The position numbers and the translations under genes are program-made. Below the pieces are notes generated by a model. The model saw only the letters and a program-made list of their open reading frames with translations, was not told the origin of the DNA and searched no databases. This document shows, piece after piece, positions 44,448-53,105 of a stretch of 64,000 nucleotides of DNA; within the stretch, counting starts at the first letter, position 1; each line of letters starts with the position of its first letter. The stretch is from Lachnospiraceae bacterium UBA3689 (GTDB lineage: Bacteria; Bacillota; Clostridia; Lachnospirales; Lachnospiraceae), in the NCBI GenBank assembly GCA_002371465.1, contig DFIU01000005.1:1-64000 (forward strand). The letters are read 5' to 3'.

Positions 44448-44484
44448 ACGTTCCTACGGGTGGCAGAAATATCCTTTGGTTATT

Positions 44485-44527
44485 CAAAAAACCTCTCGGT
44501 TCACTTTTGTGAGCCGAGAGGTTTTTT
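44485..44527. terminator. Bidirectional terminator between prs and clpB
   Basis: AACCTCTCGG-T-TCAC / GTGA-G-CCGAGAGGTT around a TTTT loop (44490-44522), with six A on the left and six T on the right, so it works on both strands. Confidence 0.93.
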
Positions 44528-44532
44528 CATGG

Positions 44533-47139
44533 TCATTCCTCAGGCGCTTCTACTGTACCGGTCAACTCTCCATTCTGAACTTCGATGTGAATGACCGATC
44601 CCTCGTGGATATCCTGTGAGAGGATGAGCCGTGCCGCCAGGGTTTCGACACTCTGCTGCAAATACCTCTTCAGTGGGCGCGCCCCATAGATCGGATCGTA
44701 GCCGCGGTCGACGACCAGCTGCTTGGCTTCATCCGACAGCTGAATCCTGAGCTGACGCTCCTCCAGACGGCGGTTGACGTCAGCAAGCTGCAGCTCGATG
44801 ATGCCGCTGATATTTTCCCTGGTCAAAGGCTTAAAGAGAATGGTCTCATCCAGCCGGTTCAAAAATTCCGGTCGGAAATGAGCCCTCAGGTCCGCCGTCA
44901 CCTGACTCTTTGCCTCTTCCGTGATATCGCCATCTTCCGTGATGCCGTTTAAGAGATACTGGGACCCGATATTGCTGGTCAGAATGATGATGGTATTCTT
45001 AAAATCCACCGTCCTGCCCTGACTGTCCGTGATGTGCCCATCGTCCAGAACCTGCAGGAGGACATTGAAGACGTCCGGATGAGCCTTCTCCACCTCGTCA
45101 AAGAGGACGACAGAGTACGGCTTTCTGCGGACAGCTTCCGTCAGCTGCCCGCCCTCATCGTAGCCGACATAGCCCGGAGGCGCTCCAATCAGGCGGGAGA
45201 CGGAATATTTCTCCATGTACTCCGACATGTCGATCCGCACCATGTTGTTTTCATCGTCAAAGAGGGTCGCAGCCAGGGTTCTGGCAAGCTCCGTCTTGCC
45301 GACGCCGGTCGGGCCTAAGAAAAGGAAGGAGCCGATCGGCCGCTTGGGATCCTTGATGCCTGCCTTGGATCGAAGGATGGCATCCGCCACCTTGCGGACC
45401 GCTTCATCCTGCCCAATGACCCTCTTATGAAGGACATCATCCAGATGCAGGAGCTTGGCGCGTTCTCCCTCGGTCAGCTTATTGACCGGAATACCGGTCC
45501 ACTTGGAGACAATCTTGGCGATCTCATCCTCGGTCACTTCCTCATGGACCAGGGAGCTGGACCGGTCCGAAGACAGGTTCTCCGCCGCTGCCAGCGCCTC
45601 CTGTGCCTGCTTTAAGTCGACATACTGCAGCTTTGCCGCCTTCTCCAGGTCGTAATCCCGCTTGGCAATTTCGATCTGGTTCTGGATTTCCTCGATCTTT
45701 TCGCGGTACTGCTGCAGTCCCTCATGAGCCTTCTTCTCATTTTCCCACTTGGCAAACTGGGCGTCGTACTCGCTCTGCAGGTCCGCGATCTCCCGGCAGA
45801 GGTCTTCGAGCCGCTCCCGGCTCAAGGTATCTTCCTCATTTTTAAGGGAGAGTTCCTCCATCTTCAGATTGTCCAGCTTCCTGCGCTTTTCATCCAGCTC
45901 GGTCGGCATGGAGTTCATCTCGGTCTTGATGAGGGCACACGCCTCGTCGACCAGGTCAATCGCCTTATCAGGCAGGAAACGGTCGGAAATGTAGCGGGCG
46001 GACAGTTCCGCTGCGGAGACCAGGGCATTGTCCGTAATCTTGACGCCATGGTAGTTCTCGTAGCGCTCCTTGAGTCCCCGGAGAATCTGAATGGTGTCCG
46101 AAACGGACGGCTCACTGACCGTAACCGGCTGGAAGCGGCGCGCCAGCGCCTTGTCCTTTTCGATATATTCCCGGTACTCGTCCAGGGTGGTCGCGCCGAT
46201 GCAGTGCAGTTCCCCGCGTGCCAGCATGGGCTTTAACATATTGCCGGCGTCCATGGCGCCTTCGGTCTTGCCCGCGCCGACGATCAGATGCAGCTCGTCA
46301 ATAAAGAGGATGATCTTCCCCTCCGACTTCTTCACTTCGCTAAGGACTGCCTTTAATCGCTCTTCAAATTCGCCCCGGTATTTGGCGCCGGCGACCAGAG
46401 CCCCCATATCGAGGGCAAAAATGGTCTTATCGAGCAGGTTGTTAGGTACCTGCTTTGCCGCGATCCGCTGCGCCAGCCCCTCAACCGCCGCCGTCTTGCC
46501 GACACCGGGCTGACCGATCAGAACCGGATTATTCTTGGTTTTACGGGTCAGAATCAGGGTCACCTGACGAATCTCATCGTCCCTGCCGATGACCGGATCA
46601 AGTTTTTGCTCCCGCGCCTGGGCAGTCAGGTCCGTTCCGTATTTCTTTAAGGCGTCGTAGGTCGCCTCCGGCGTATCGGATGTGATTGTCTGATTGCCGC
46701 GGACGTCGGCAAGAGCCTGCAAAAAGGCTGCCCTCTTGATGCCATACTGGCGGAACAGATCTTTCAGGTTATAATTGGCGTGATTTAGGAGCGCCAGAAA
46801 CAGATGCTCGGGGGCAAAATACTCATCTTTCATCCGGGCCGCTTCGCTTCCGGCATCCAAAAGGACCTGGTTGAGATCCTGGGAATAATTGGGCTGTGCC
46901 CCGCCGCTGACCTTGACCATATCGGCAATCAGATTTTCCGTCTCCTGTTCCAAGGAAGCCGGGTTGACATTCATCTTCTGCAGCAGCTCCGGGATGATCG
47001 AGCCCTCTGTCCCCAGCATGGCGGCAAGCAGATGCTCCTGACCGATCTCGGGGTTGCCGTTTTCCATTGCCAGCTGCTGGGCCGCCTGCACGATTTTGAC
47101 GGCGGTCTGCGTCGGCTTATCCACTCTTCCAAGTGCCAT
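44533..47139 (-). CDS. clpB: ATP-dependent disaggregase ClpB
   Basis: 868 aa, standard length. N-domain repeat (QLAMENGNPEIGQEHLLAAML), AAA-1 with GQPGVGKTAAVEGLAQRI, middle coiled coil (about 400-525), AAA-2 with LGPTGVGKTELARTLA, and C-terminal GARPLKRYLQQSVETLAARLIL. It rescues aggregated proteins with DnaK. ATG 47139 is preferred to GTG 47148 since ACGAGGTG is at normal distance. Upstream there are a consensus promoter and a CIRCE operator (HrcA control). No ClpC-type UVR motif is seen, so it is not ClpC. Confidence 0.96.
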   Translation of the reverse strand: MALGRVDKPTQTAVKIVQAAQQLAMENGNPEIGQEHLLAAMLGTEGSIIPELLQKMNVNPASLEQETENLIADMVKVSGGAQPNYSQDLNQVLLDAGSEAARMKDEYFAPEHLFLALLNHANYNLKDLFRQYGIKRAAFLQALADVRGNQTITSDTPEATYDALKKYGTDLTAQAREQKLDPVIGRDDEIRQVTLILTRKTKNNPVLIGQPGVGKTAAVEGLAQRIAAKQVPNNLLDKTIFALDMGALVAGAKYRGEFEERLKAVLSEVKKSEGKIILFIDELHLIVGAGKTEGAMDAGNMLKPMLARGELHCIGATTLDEYREYIEKDKALARRFQPVTVSEPSVSDTIQILRGLKERYENYHGVKITDNALVSAAELSARYISDRFLPDKAIDLVDEACALIKTEMNSMPTELDEKRRKLDNLKMEELSLKNEEDTLSRERLEDLCREIADLQSEYDAQFAKWENEKKAHEGLQQYREKIEEIQNQIEIAKRDYDLEKAAKLQYVDLKQAQEALAAAENLSSDRSSSLVHEEVTEDEIAKIVSKWTGIPVNKLTEGERAKLLHLDDVLHKRVIGQDEAVRKVADAILRSKAGIKDPKRPIGSFLFLGPTGVGKTELARTLAATLFDDENNMVRIDMSEYMEKYSVSRLIGAPPGYVGYDEGGQLTEAVRRKPYSVVLFDEVEKAHPDVFNVLLQVLDDGHITDSQGRTVDFKNTIIILTSNIGSQYLLNGITEDGDITEEAKSQVTADLRAHFRPEFLNRLDETILFKPLTRENISGIIELQLADVNRRLEERQLRIQLSDEAKQLVVDRGYDPIYGARPLKRYLQQSVETLAARLILSQDIHEGSVIHIEVQNGELTGTVEAPEE

Positions 47140-47217
47140 CTCATTCACCTCGTTTCTTTTTCTACTGAAAGTCTTTCATTCATAGTGATGTGCTATGTTT
47201 TCTATAACACTATAGTG

Positions 47218-47246
47218 AGTATAGGTCTCGTTGTTAGCACTGTCAA
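47218..47246 (-). promoter_or_regulatory. clpB promoter (sigma-A type)
   Basis: Minus strand TTGACA (47241-47246), 17-nt spacer, TATACT (47218-47223). The -35 box lies inside the CIRCE element, so HrcA binding should block polymerase directly. Eight spacer bases are shared in register with the rrn promoter. Confidence 0.9.
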
Positions 47247-47260
47247 GATAAGAGTGCTAA
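47234..47260. promoter_or_regulatory. CIRCE element (HrcA operator)
   Basis: TTAGCACTG-N9-GAGTGCTAA, one mismatch to the consensus TTAGCACTC-N9-GAGTGCTAA. It overlaps the clpB promoter. HrcA represses such promoters until heat or protein stress. Confidence 0.95.
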
Positions 47261-47423
47261 TTTCTTCTTTTCTCCTTCGCATGGCTGAGTCATCCCGGAT
47301 TCTCGATACAGATCCTCTATCGGTTCAAAGAAAATCGAGTCCCCTTCTATTTTACTTCTATTCCCTAACGATTATCATTAACTTTTACGATCAAAAAAGG
47401 AATGCCCCAAAAAGGACACTCCT

Positions 47424-48083
47424 TTAAAGTGAACCGAGCTGCCGCCCCAGCCGTTTTGCCAGCCGGTTCATGCGAATGACATAGGCTCCCTTGCGAATAT
47501 TGGGCGAACAGTAGAAATTCCCTGCCGAAGTCTGGCGGGACACTGCCATCGAAAAAGAGAGCAGAGAGCGGCTGAAAGACCGGCGGAGTCTGAACCGGTC
47601 GCCGACGTTGTGCGCCGAACTAAAGGTCGGACCGCCTCCGACGCCAAGCCCGCTGCCCCAGACAAAACCACATTCCCGGCACCAGTGCTCCAGGATCTCA
47701 AAGGAAACCTGCGCCTCATTTCCATCATAGAGTCCCCCATTTGCCAGGGCATAGACCCGAATCGGATGCTCTGCATCCGTAGGTCTTCCTTTTTCCGGAA
47801 AAGAGGTGGAGAGGTTCCGAACCGACTCCAGAAATTGCATCAGGTGGGCAGGAATGCCTCCGCTGTAGATAGGAAAAGAGAGAATCCAGGTCTCACAGTT
47901 CAAAAGTTCCCGCATCTCATCGTTAGGAACCTTGCCGGTTTTAATATGAAAGTCCTCGATGTCATGAATATGATTTCTTCTCAAGGATCGTTTCACGATC
48001 TGAATCAGAGAATGTGAAGCGCTCGGAAGAGTATTTTGCATGACAAGCTTGGGGCTGGCATTGATCATGGCTGTTTTCATCAT
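47424..48083 (-). CDS. NAD(P)H/FMN reductase-like flavodoxin-fold protein
   Basis: 219 aa. The N-terminus MKTAMINASPKL and WILSFPIYSGGIPAHLMQFLESV (about 67-90) are flavodoxin-fold FMN-binding segments. LANGGLYDGNEAQVSFEILEHWCRECGFVWGSGLGVGGG follows. The last 60 residues are basic and hydrophobic and lie outside the core domain. Its ATG overlaps the stop of the next gene upstream, so the two proteins are probably made together and may act as a pair. No Fe-S cysteine cluster here. Substrate unknown. Confidence 0.75.
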   Translation of the reverse strand: MMKTAMINASPKLVMQNTLPSASHSLIQIVKRSLRRNHIHDIEDFHIKTGKVPNDEMRELLNCETWILSFPIYSGGIPAHLMQFLESVRNLSTSFPEKGRPTDAEHPIRVYALANGGLYDGNEAQVSFEILEHWCRECGFVWGSGLGVGGGPTFSSAHNVGDRFRLRRSFSRSLLSFSMAVSRQTSAGNFYCSPNIRKGAYVIRMNRLAKRLGRQLGSL

Positions 48084-48580
48084 ACCGGCTCGCCTCCAAT
48101 CTCGGACGGATCCTCATAAAATTCAACGGTCAGACTGTCCGCATCCCACTCTGCCGCCACATTTTTCATCAAATGAACCGCCGTTTCCTCATAATCTTCC
48201 CTCTTTGGTCCATAGAAGCAGGCGCGAATCTTCATCCGCTTTTTACTGCGGGGGCGGTAGCTGACACGGCCTTCTCTGACTTCCAGAGTCGGCAGTAAAA
48301 GCGGATGGGCGCGATCCAAAATGGTCTTGATATGGGGACTGACACTGCCGAAGGTGCAGGCGGAAATGAGGACCAATTCGTCGCACTCAGCCAGATTCTT
48401 CACTATTCCGGCGGCATTGTCGCGAAATGAACAGACTCCGGGCGTCCGATACCAGCAGTTCATACAGCCGATGCACTGATGGATGGAATTGTCATCCCCA
48501 TAGATTAAATAATTATCAAACTTCCCGGAAAAGAGCGCCTCATTTGCCTCTTCCGGGAGGTCATGCAGCAAAATTTTCAT
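48080..48580 (-). CDS. Iron-sulfur flavoprotein-like NADPH-FMN reductase family protein
   Basis: 166 aa. A flavodoxin-fold protein with the compact cluster CIGCMNCWYRTPGVC (about 36-50), spacing C-x2-C-x2-C-x7-C, which matches the [4Fe-4S] motif of archaeal/clostridial iron-sulfur flavoproteins. Then ECDELVLISACTFGSVSPHIKTILDRAHPLL, an FMN-site segment. It likely carries FMN plus an Fe-S cluster and works as an electron carrier or reductase in the cytoplasm. Partner protein overlaps downstream. Shorter than classical Isf (about 190 aa). Confidence 0.75.
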   Translation of the reverse strand: MKILLHDLPEEANEALFSGKFDNYLIYGDDNSIHQCIGCMNCWYRTPGVCSFRDNAAGIVKNLAECDELVLISACTFGSVSPHIKTILDRAHPLLLPTLEVREGRVSYRPRSKKRMKIRACFYGPKREDYEETAVHLMKNVAAEWDADSLTVEFYEDPSEIGGEPV

Positions 48581-48594
48581 AAGCCCATCCTGCC

Positions 48595-49848
48595 TTAGCC
48601 CACATCGACGACAGGAGCCAGGCTGGCTGTCTGAGACGATTGGGACTGATCTGTATCGTCCGTATCTTCTTCGATCACCGCTTTGCCGGAAGCAGCCGGC
48701 GCTGCGGCTGAATCTGCTTGACCCGCAGCTGCCTGACTTTCGGTGCCTCCCCCGGCATTTGAAGCAGCCTCCAGTCCGGCTGAAGGATCCGGCGCTGTCG
48801 GCTGTACCTCATTGGTTAAAAGAATCGGATCCTGTTTCTCGTCATCCTTAACGGCAAATCCATCCTTGGCTGAAGCCAGGAACTTCTGATACTCCTGCTT
48901 AGAAAAGTTCGTCATTCTGGCAAAATCACAGTTAAGGCGAACCGCGCTCTCTTTAAATCCAAAGGTCTCCGTTTGACCGCCATCCAGCTTGTCGTCCGCC
49001 CGTTTCAGCGCTGCCGCTGCCGCGCCGCTGTAGTCCGCTTCCGTGGAATAAAGGATGTTTCCCGAAGGTTCAGAGGCTGTAAAACCGATTGTCGCTACCA
49101 TTTTCCGAGAAATTCCGGCAGCCTTTACAAGGGCGGGCAGGAGAGACTCCTGATCCGTCACAATCAGTTCCACGCCATTTTGATAGAACTTCATAGCATC
49201 CGTCATCCGAAGGGGAATCAGCTGGTCGCTGCCGGCATATTCGTAGTTGAGCACGACACTGTTTTTAGTCATTCCTGCTTCTTTTGCCGCATAGTCCATC
49301 CCCTCGGTAAAGCCCTTCAGATAGCGCTTGGAAGAAGCTGTTTGCTTACCCCCTATATAACCGACGGTATGGTAGCCGACACGAACCGCGGTGTACCCCG
49401 CCATAAAGCCAATATCTTCCTGGTCAAAGCGAACGCTCAGCGTATTTTTGCGGATGCCGGCATTCCCGCCCTCTTCTTTTCTGGGTTGTCCGTCAAAAAG
49501 AACGAACTTGGTCTTCTTATGCTTCTTCTGAGCCTGGTAGAGTGGGATTTCCAGCTCCTTACCCGCCGACACCAGGACCTTGACCTTATCTTTCTTTGCC
49601 GCTTCGTTAAAGGTCTTCTCATATGCCTTGGCACTGTTGCCGGAAACGGTATAGGTCTTGATTTTGTGCCCCGTCTCCTGCCCGTAAGCTGTCACCCCCG
49701 CCCCTATCTCGGGGATGGCTGTATTTTGTGAGACAGAAGTTCCCGATGACACGACTCCATACCAGATCTGATCCGGATCGGTTCCGCACGCTCCCAGGGA
49801 AAGCACTATCATCAGCCCCAAAGATAAGGCGAGTATCTTTTTTTTCAT
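48595..49848 (-). CDS. BMP-family (PnrA-like) lipoprotein
   Basis: 417 aa. The lipoprotein signal ends at C19-20 (VLSLGAC). The body resembles BMP/Med purine-nucleoside-binding proteins: GFMAGYTAVRVGYHTVGYIGGKQTASSKRYLKGFTEGMDYAAKEAG and YQNGVELIVTDQESLLPALVKAAG. The segment TNFSKQEYQKFLASAKDG closes the domain; about 85 residues of low-complexity A/S/Q/D follow and may reach through the wall. ATG 49848 has GGAGGT 8 nt upstream. No permease or ATPase gene adjoins, so it may be an orphan receptor. Confidence 0.8.
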   Translation of the reverse strand: MKKKILALSLGLMIVLSLGACGTDPDQIWYGVVSSGTSVSQNTAIPEIGAGVTAYGQETGHKIKTYTVSGNSAKAYEKTFNEAAKKDKVKVLVSAGKELEIPLYQAQKKHKKTKFVLFDGQPRKEEGGNAGIRKNTLSVRFDQEDIGFMAGYTAVRVGYHTVGYIGGKQTASSKRYLKGFTEGMDYAAKEAGMTKNSVVLNYEYAGSDQLIPLRMTDAMKFYQNGVELIVTDQESLLPALVKAAGISRKMVATIGFTASEPSGNILYSTEADYSGAAAAALKRADDKLDGGQTETFGFKESAVRLNCDFARMTNFSKQEYQKFLASAKDGFAVKDDEKQDPILLTNEVQPTAPDPSAGLEAASNAGGGTESQAAAGQADSAAAPAASGKAVIEEDTDDTDQSQSSQTASLAPVVDVG

Positions 49849-50100
49849 ATTCACGACCTCCGTACGCATAAGGGCAGACTGAGCCCTTCATGCACTGATA
49901 TGGTCCATTATACCCTTCCCGGGGACTTCCGTAAAGTTCACCCGTTTCAGCGGCATCCTCGTCCTGCCCGCTGTATTTACCGGTGTAAAGGCATTTCCTA
50001 CCTTACTTGACGAGGGGCATCTGATGCTGTATAAGTTAAATAGTACAATATTTAGAGGTATTTTCATTTCATCCGCACACCCACAATGCTAAGGAGGACT

Positions 50101-50550
50101 ATGGAAAACAAAGAACTTTACCAACGCGCAAATACCTACAGACAGACATATTTCAAACACGATCCTCTTACCACCAACCGCAGTCTCCTTGCCTATATCT
50201 TCCTGGGACTGATCACCCTGGGGATCTACGATTACTACGTCCTTTATACCATTTCCCGGGATCTTAACATTGCCTGCAGCGGCGATGGGAAAGAGACCCC
50301 CGGCATGGTGGAATTCATCGTGTTCGGTCTTTTAACCTGCGGAATTTACCAGCTCTACTGGTACTACAGCGTCGGAAACCGCCTTGCCGCCAATGCCCCT
50401 CGCTATGGGCTCCAGTTCCCGGAAAATGGAACGACCGTTCTGCTCTGGGTCCTGTTCGGCGCCTTCCTGTGCGGTATCGGGAGTTTTATCGGCATCGATA
50501 TTCTCCTGAAGAATACCAACGCGATCTGCGATGCCTACAACCGCCAATGA
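50101..50550 (+). CDS. DUF4234 membrane protein
   Basis: 149 aa with three membrane segments (SLLAYIFLGLITLGIYDYYVLY, FIVFGLLTCGIYQLYWYYSVGNRL, LLWVLFGAFLCGIGSFIGIDILL). The repeated T-L/C-G-I-Y-x-L/Y-Y-W-type motifs at helix ends mark DUF4234. ATG 50101 follows AAGGAGG closely. It lacks the zinc ribbon of the relative at 34188. No function known. Confidence 0.82.
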   Translation: MENKELYQRANTYRQTYFKHDPLTTNRSLLAYIFLGLITLGIYDYYVLYTISRDLNIACSGDGKETPGMVEFIVFGLLTCGIYQLYWYYSVGNRLAANAPRYGLQFPENGTTVLLWVLFGAFLCGIGSFIGIDILLKNTNAICDAYNRQ

Positions 50551-50566
50551 AATGGTGAAGATAAAA

Positions 50567-50633
50567 AAAAGAGACAGTCTTCTCGCTCTGTTTGACCCCG
50601 GGAAGGGGCAGCAGGCGGTAAGCTGTCTCTTTT
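50567..50633. terminator. Long-loop bidirectional terminator
   Basis: AAAAGAGACAG (50567-50577) and CTGTCTCTTTT (50623-50633) are perfectly complementary, with an inner stem around CCCCGGGAAGGGG. It sits between convergent genes. Confidence 0.78.
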
Positions 50634-50662
50634 ATTTTGCCCATTGCCCTGATCCTGGCAAG

Positions 50663-51076
50663 TTAAAGAACCATAATTAAAGTTCCTGCCCCGATCAGAA
50701 CACAGCCCAGGAGGGACCGGACCGTGAATTGCTCATGCAGGAAGATAAAAGCCAGAATCAGGGTGATGACGACGCTCAGCTTGTCGACCGGAACAACCTT
50801 GGACGCCTCCCCGATCTGTAGCGCCCGGTAGTAGCAGAGCCAGGACGCCCCAGTTGCAAGCCCCGAAAGGACCAGGAAGATCCAGCTCTTTTTACTGATG
50901 GCGCTAAGCCCGCTCTGGGTGTGGGTCAAAAAGACCATGCCCCATGCCAGGACCACCACAACGACCGTCCGAACTGCCGTCGCCAGGTTGGAATTGACGC
51001 CTTCGATGCCAACCTTAGCCAGGATCGAAGTCAGAGCCGCAAAGACGGCGGATAAAAGTGCAAAGATAAACCACAT
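50663..51076 (-). CDS. EamA-type small membrane transporter (single repeat)
   Basis: 137 aa, four to five hydrophobic helices. MWFIFALLSAVFAALTSILAKVGIEGVNSNLATAVRT and the end VVPVDKLSVVITLILAFIFLHEQFTVRSLLGCVLIGAGTLIMVL match one EamA half, so it should work as a dimer. GGGGGA precedes ATG 51076; an upstream ATG 25 codons earlier gives a non-conserved polar extension. Substrate unknown. Confidence 0.85.
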   Translation of the reverse strand: MWFIFALLSAVFAALTSILAKVGIEGVNSNLATAVRTVVVVVLAWGMVFLTHTQSGLSAISKKSWIFLVLSGLATGASWLCYYRALQIGEASKVVPVDKLSVVITLILAFIFLHEQFTVRSLLGCVLIGAGTLIMVL

Positions 51077-51230
51077 AAGAAGTCCCCCATTTCCACAAAA
51101 ATTCATGCGAACGATGCGGCTGCCGGATCTTCTTGTCCCGAGCAGAGGCATATTCGCATGAATTTATCTTAGTTCCTACCAGGAGGGTTTAACAAGGCTA
51201 ATATCCAAAACCTTTATATTTTGGTTTTCT

Positions 51231-52100
51231 TTACCCCTTGACCGCTCCTGCCATCATGCCCTTGACCAGCTTATCCTGCATGAAGATAAAGAGGATGATC
51301 ATTGGCAGGACGGATAAGGTCAGGCAGGCCATAATCATGGCGGTGTTGGTCGAGTACTGTCCCTGGTAGTTCCAAAGAGCTAGGGGCAGGGTCCGATTTT
51401 CCTCGGACTGGGTCAGAGTGAAGGCAAAGATGAACTCGTTCCAGATATTGACGCCGTTGTAGATCGCCAGTGTGGACAGCCCAGGCTTGGAAAGGGGCAG
51501 GATAACCTGAAAGAAGCGTTTATAACGGCCGCAGCCGTCGATATCGGCTGCCTCCTCCAGTTCCCTCGGAATGCTGTCCATAAAGCCGGTCAGGATAAAG
51601 ACCGAGATCGGGGTGGCGAAGGCGACATTGGGCGGAATCATCGCCCAGATCGTATCATAAAGCCCCATGCCGATGGTCATCTGAAAGACCGGAATCAAGG
51701 TCACATGCATGGGCACGGACATCGCCGCTACGATCATAAAGTAAATGGGAGTCCGCATCTTAAAGTTAAACCGGGAGAGCGGATAAGCCGCGCAGGCAGA
51801 GATAAAGAGCAGGATGACCAGGGATATGATCAGCACGATGACGCTGTTCTTGAAATAGTTCCAGAACTGGGGGTCCGTCACAATGGAGATGTAGTTGTCC
51901 GGGAAGAACTTTTCCGGCATATGGAAGGCACCGTACATGATCGTCTCAATCTTCTGTTTAAAGCCGGTGACGACCATAAAGAGGAAGGGGACGAAGGCGA
52001 CCAGGATCCAGAAGATGGCGAGGATCATGACGACAATCCAGGCTCCCAGGCTCTTTCGTTTGGACTTTTTCAGCGAGTCCGTTTGCTTCTTTTGGCTCAT
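51231..52100 (-). CDS. Carbohydrate ABC transporter permease, MalG type (xylo-oligosaccharide locus)
   Basis: 289 aa, six helices. The EAA loop is LEEAADIDGCGRYKRFFQVILPLSKPGLSTL (about 180-210). LPLALWNYQGQYSTN near 245 is typical for MalG/LacG/AraQ-like subunits. Its ATG overlaps the upstream permease stop by 1 nt (TGATG). The operon has no ATPase gene, so a shared one elsewhere is needed. Cargo inferred from the neighbouring GH120 xylosidase. Confidence 0.93.
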   Translation of the reverse strand: MSQKKQTDSLKKSKRKSLGAWIVVMILAIFWILVAFVPFLFMVVTGFKQKIETIMYGAFHMPEKFFPDNYISIVTDPQFWNYFKNSVIVLIISLVILLFISACAAYPLSRFNFKMRTPIYFMIVAAMSVPMHVTLIPVFQMTIGMGLYDTIWAMIPPNVAFATPISVFILTGFMDSIPRELEEAADIDGCGRYKRFFQVILPLSKPGLSTLAIYNGVNIWNEFIFAFTLTQSEENRTLPLALWNYQGQYSTNTAMIMACLTLSVLPMIILFIFMQDKLVKGMMAGAVKG

Positions 52101-52999
52101 CAGATCTCCCCTCCTTTCCGGTTCATCAATCTCATGACGACTGCGGCAATGACCGTGATCAGGATAAACATACCCGCAGCGACCGCTGAGCCGTAACCCA
52201 TGTTGTATTTACTGAAGGATTCTTTATACATATAGGTTGCCATCAACTCGGTCGACTCACCGGGTCCGCCTCCGGTCATGACGTAGACCAGATCGAAGTA
52301 TTTTAAAGAACCGGTGATGGAGAGGACGATGGCATTGCGGATGGTCGGGACTAAAAGCGGCAGGGCAATTTTCCGGATGTACTGCCCTCTCGTCGCGCCG
52401 TCCACAATCGCCGCCTCATAGAGGGTCTCGTCGATGCTGGAGTAGCCCGCCATATAATAGACCATGTAGAAGGGTATGAACTGCCAGCAGATAACGCCGA
52501 TGACCGCGTAGAGGGCGACGCGCTGGTTGCCCAGAAGGTCGATATTCTTTCCGCCGAAGAGATTGGAGATAGAGGAAAAGAGACCGCCGTTAGTGGCAAG
52601 CGCATAGTGGAAGAGGTAGCCGACTGCCACTGAACTCATCAAAAGAGGCAGGAACCAGATGACCTTAAAGACGTTGAACTTCTTGCCGCCGGCGTCGAGG
52701 AAAGTCGCCAGCAAAATGCCGATCGGCATCTGAACGATCAGGGAAAGGAACATCACCTTGACATTGTTCAGAAATGCAGTCCAGAATTTTTTGTCGTGGA
52801 TCAGCTTGTTCCAGTTGTAGAGCCCGATCATTTTTCTGGCTGATGAAATGCCGTTCCACTGCGTAAAACTGTTTCGGAAGGTCGCGATAATCGGATACAG
52901 AATGTAGGCTGTCATCAGGATCAGAACCGGAATCAGAAAAACAGCCGCACAGACGGCAATCGATCTCTGCCTTTTTAAACTCAGTGATGCCCGTTTCAT
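52100..52999 (-). CDS. Carbohydrate ABC transporter permease, MalF type (xylo-oligosaccharide locus)
   Basis: 299 aa, six helices. FRNSFTQWNGISSARKMIGLYNWNKLIHDKKFWTAFLNNV is a usual CUT1 N-terminal pattern, and the EAA loop is LYEAAIVDGATRGQYIRKIALPLLVPTIR (about 195-223). AGGAGAATG-type ribosome site. Separated from the binding-protein gene by a hairpin (53024-53076). Confidence 0.93.
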   Translation of the reverse strand: MKRASLSLKRQRSIAVCAAVFLIPVLILMTAYILYPIIATFRNSFTQWNGISSARKMIGLYNWNKLIHDKKFWTAFLNNVKVMFLSLIVQMPIGILLATFLDAGGKKFNVFKVIWFLPLLMSSVAVGYLFHYALATNGGLFSSISNLFGGKNIDLLGNQRVALYAVIGVICWQFIPFYMVYYMAGYSSIDETLYEAAIVDGATRGQYIRKIALPLLVPTIRNAIVLSITGSLKYFDLVYVMTGGGPGESTELMATYMYKESFSKYNMGYGSAVAAGMFILITVIAAVVMRLMNRKGGEI

Positions 53000-53017
53000 A
53001 GACTCATTCTCCTTTAA

Positions 53018-53077
53018 AATCGAGGCTGCTGCTTCGGCCCGACTCTCCGCAAGAGATCGGACCAGCCGCAGCAGCCC
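53018..53077 (-). terminator. Hairpin between binding protein and permease genes
   Basis: GGCTGCTGC (53024-53032) and GCAGCAGCC (53068-53076) form a 9-bp stem with a structured loop. On the minus strand a short A/T tract (ATTTTA) follows. Probably a leaky terminator or an mRNA stabiliser for the upstream binding-protein message; the T tract is weak. Confidence 0.6.
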
Positions 53078-53105
53078 GTTTCTTTCATGATGACTTCAGA
53101 ACTTT

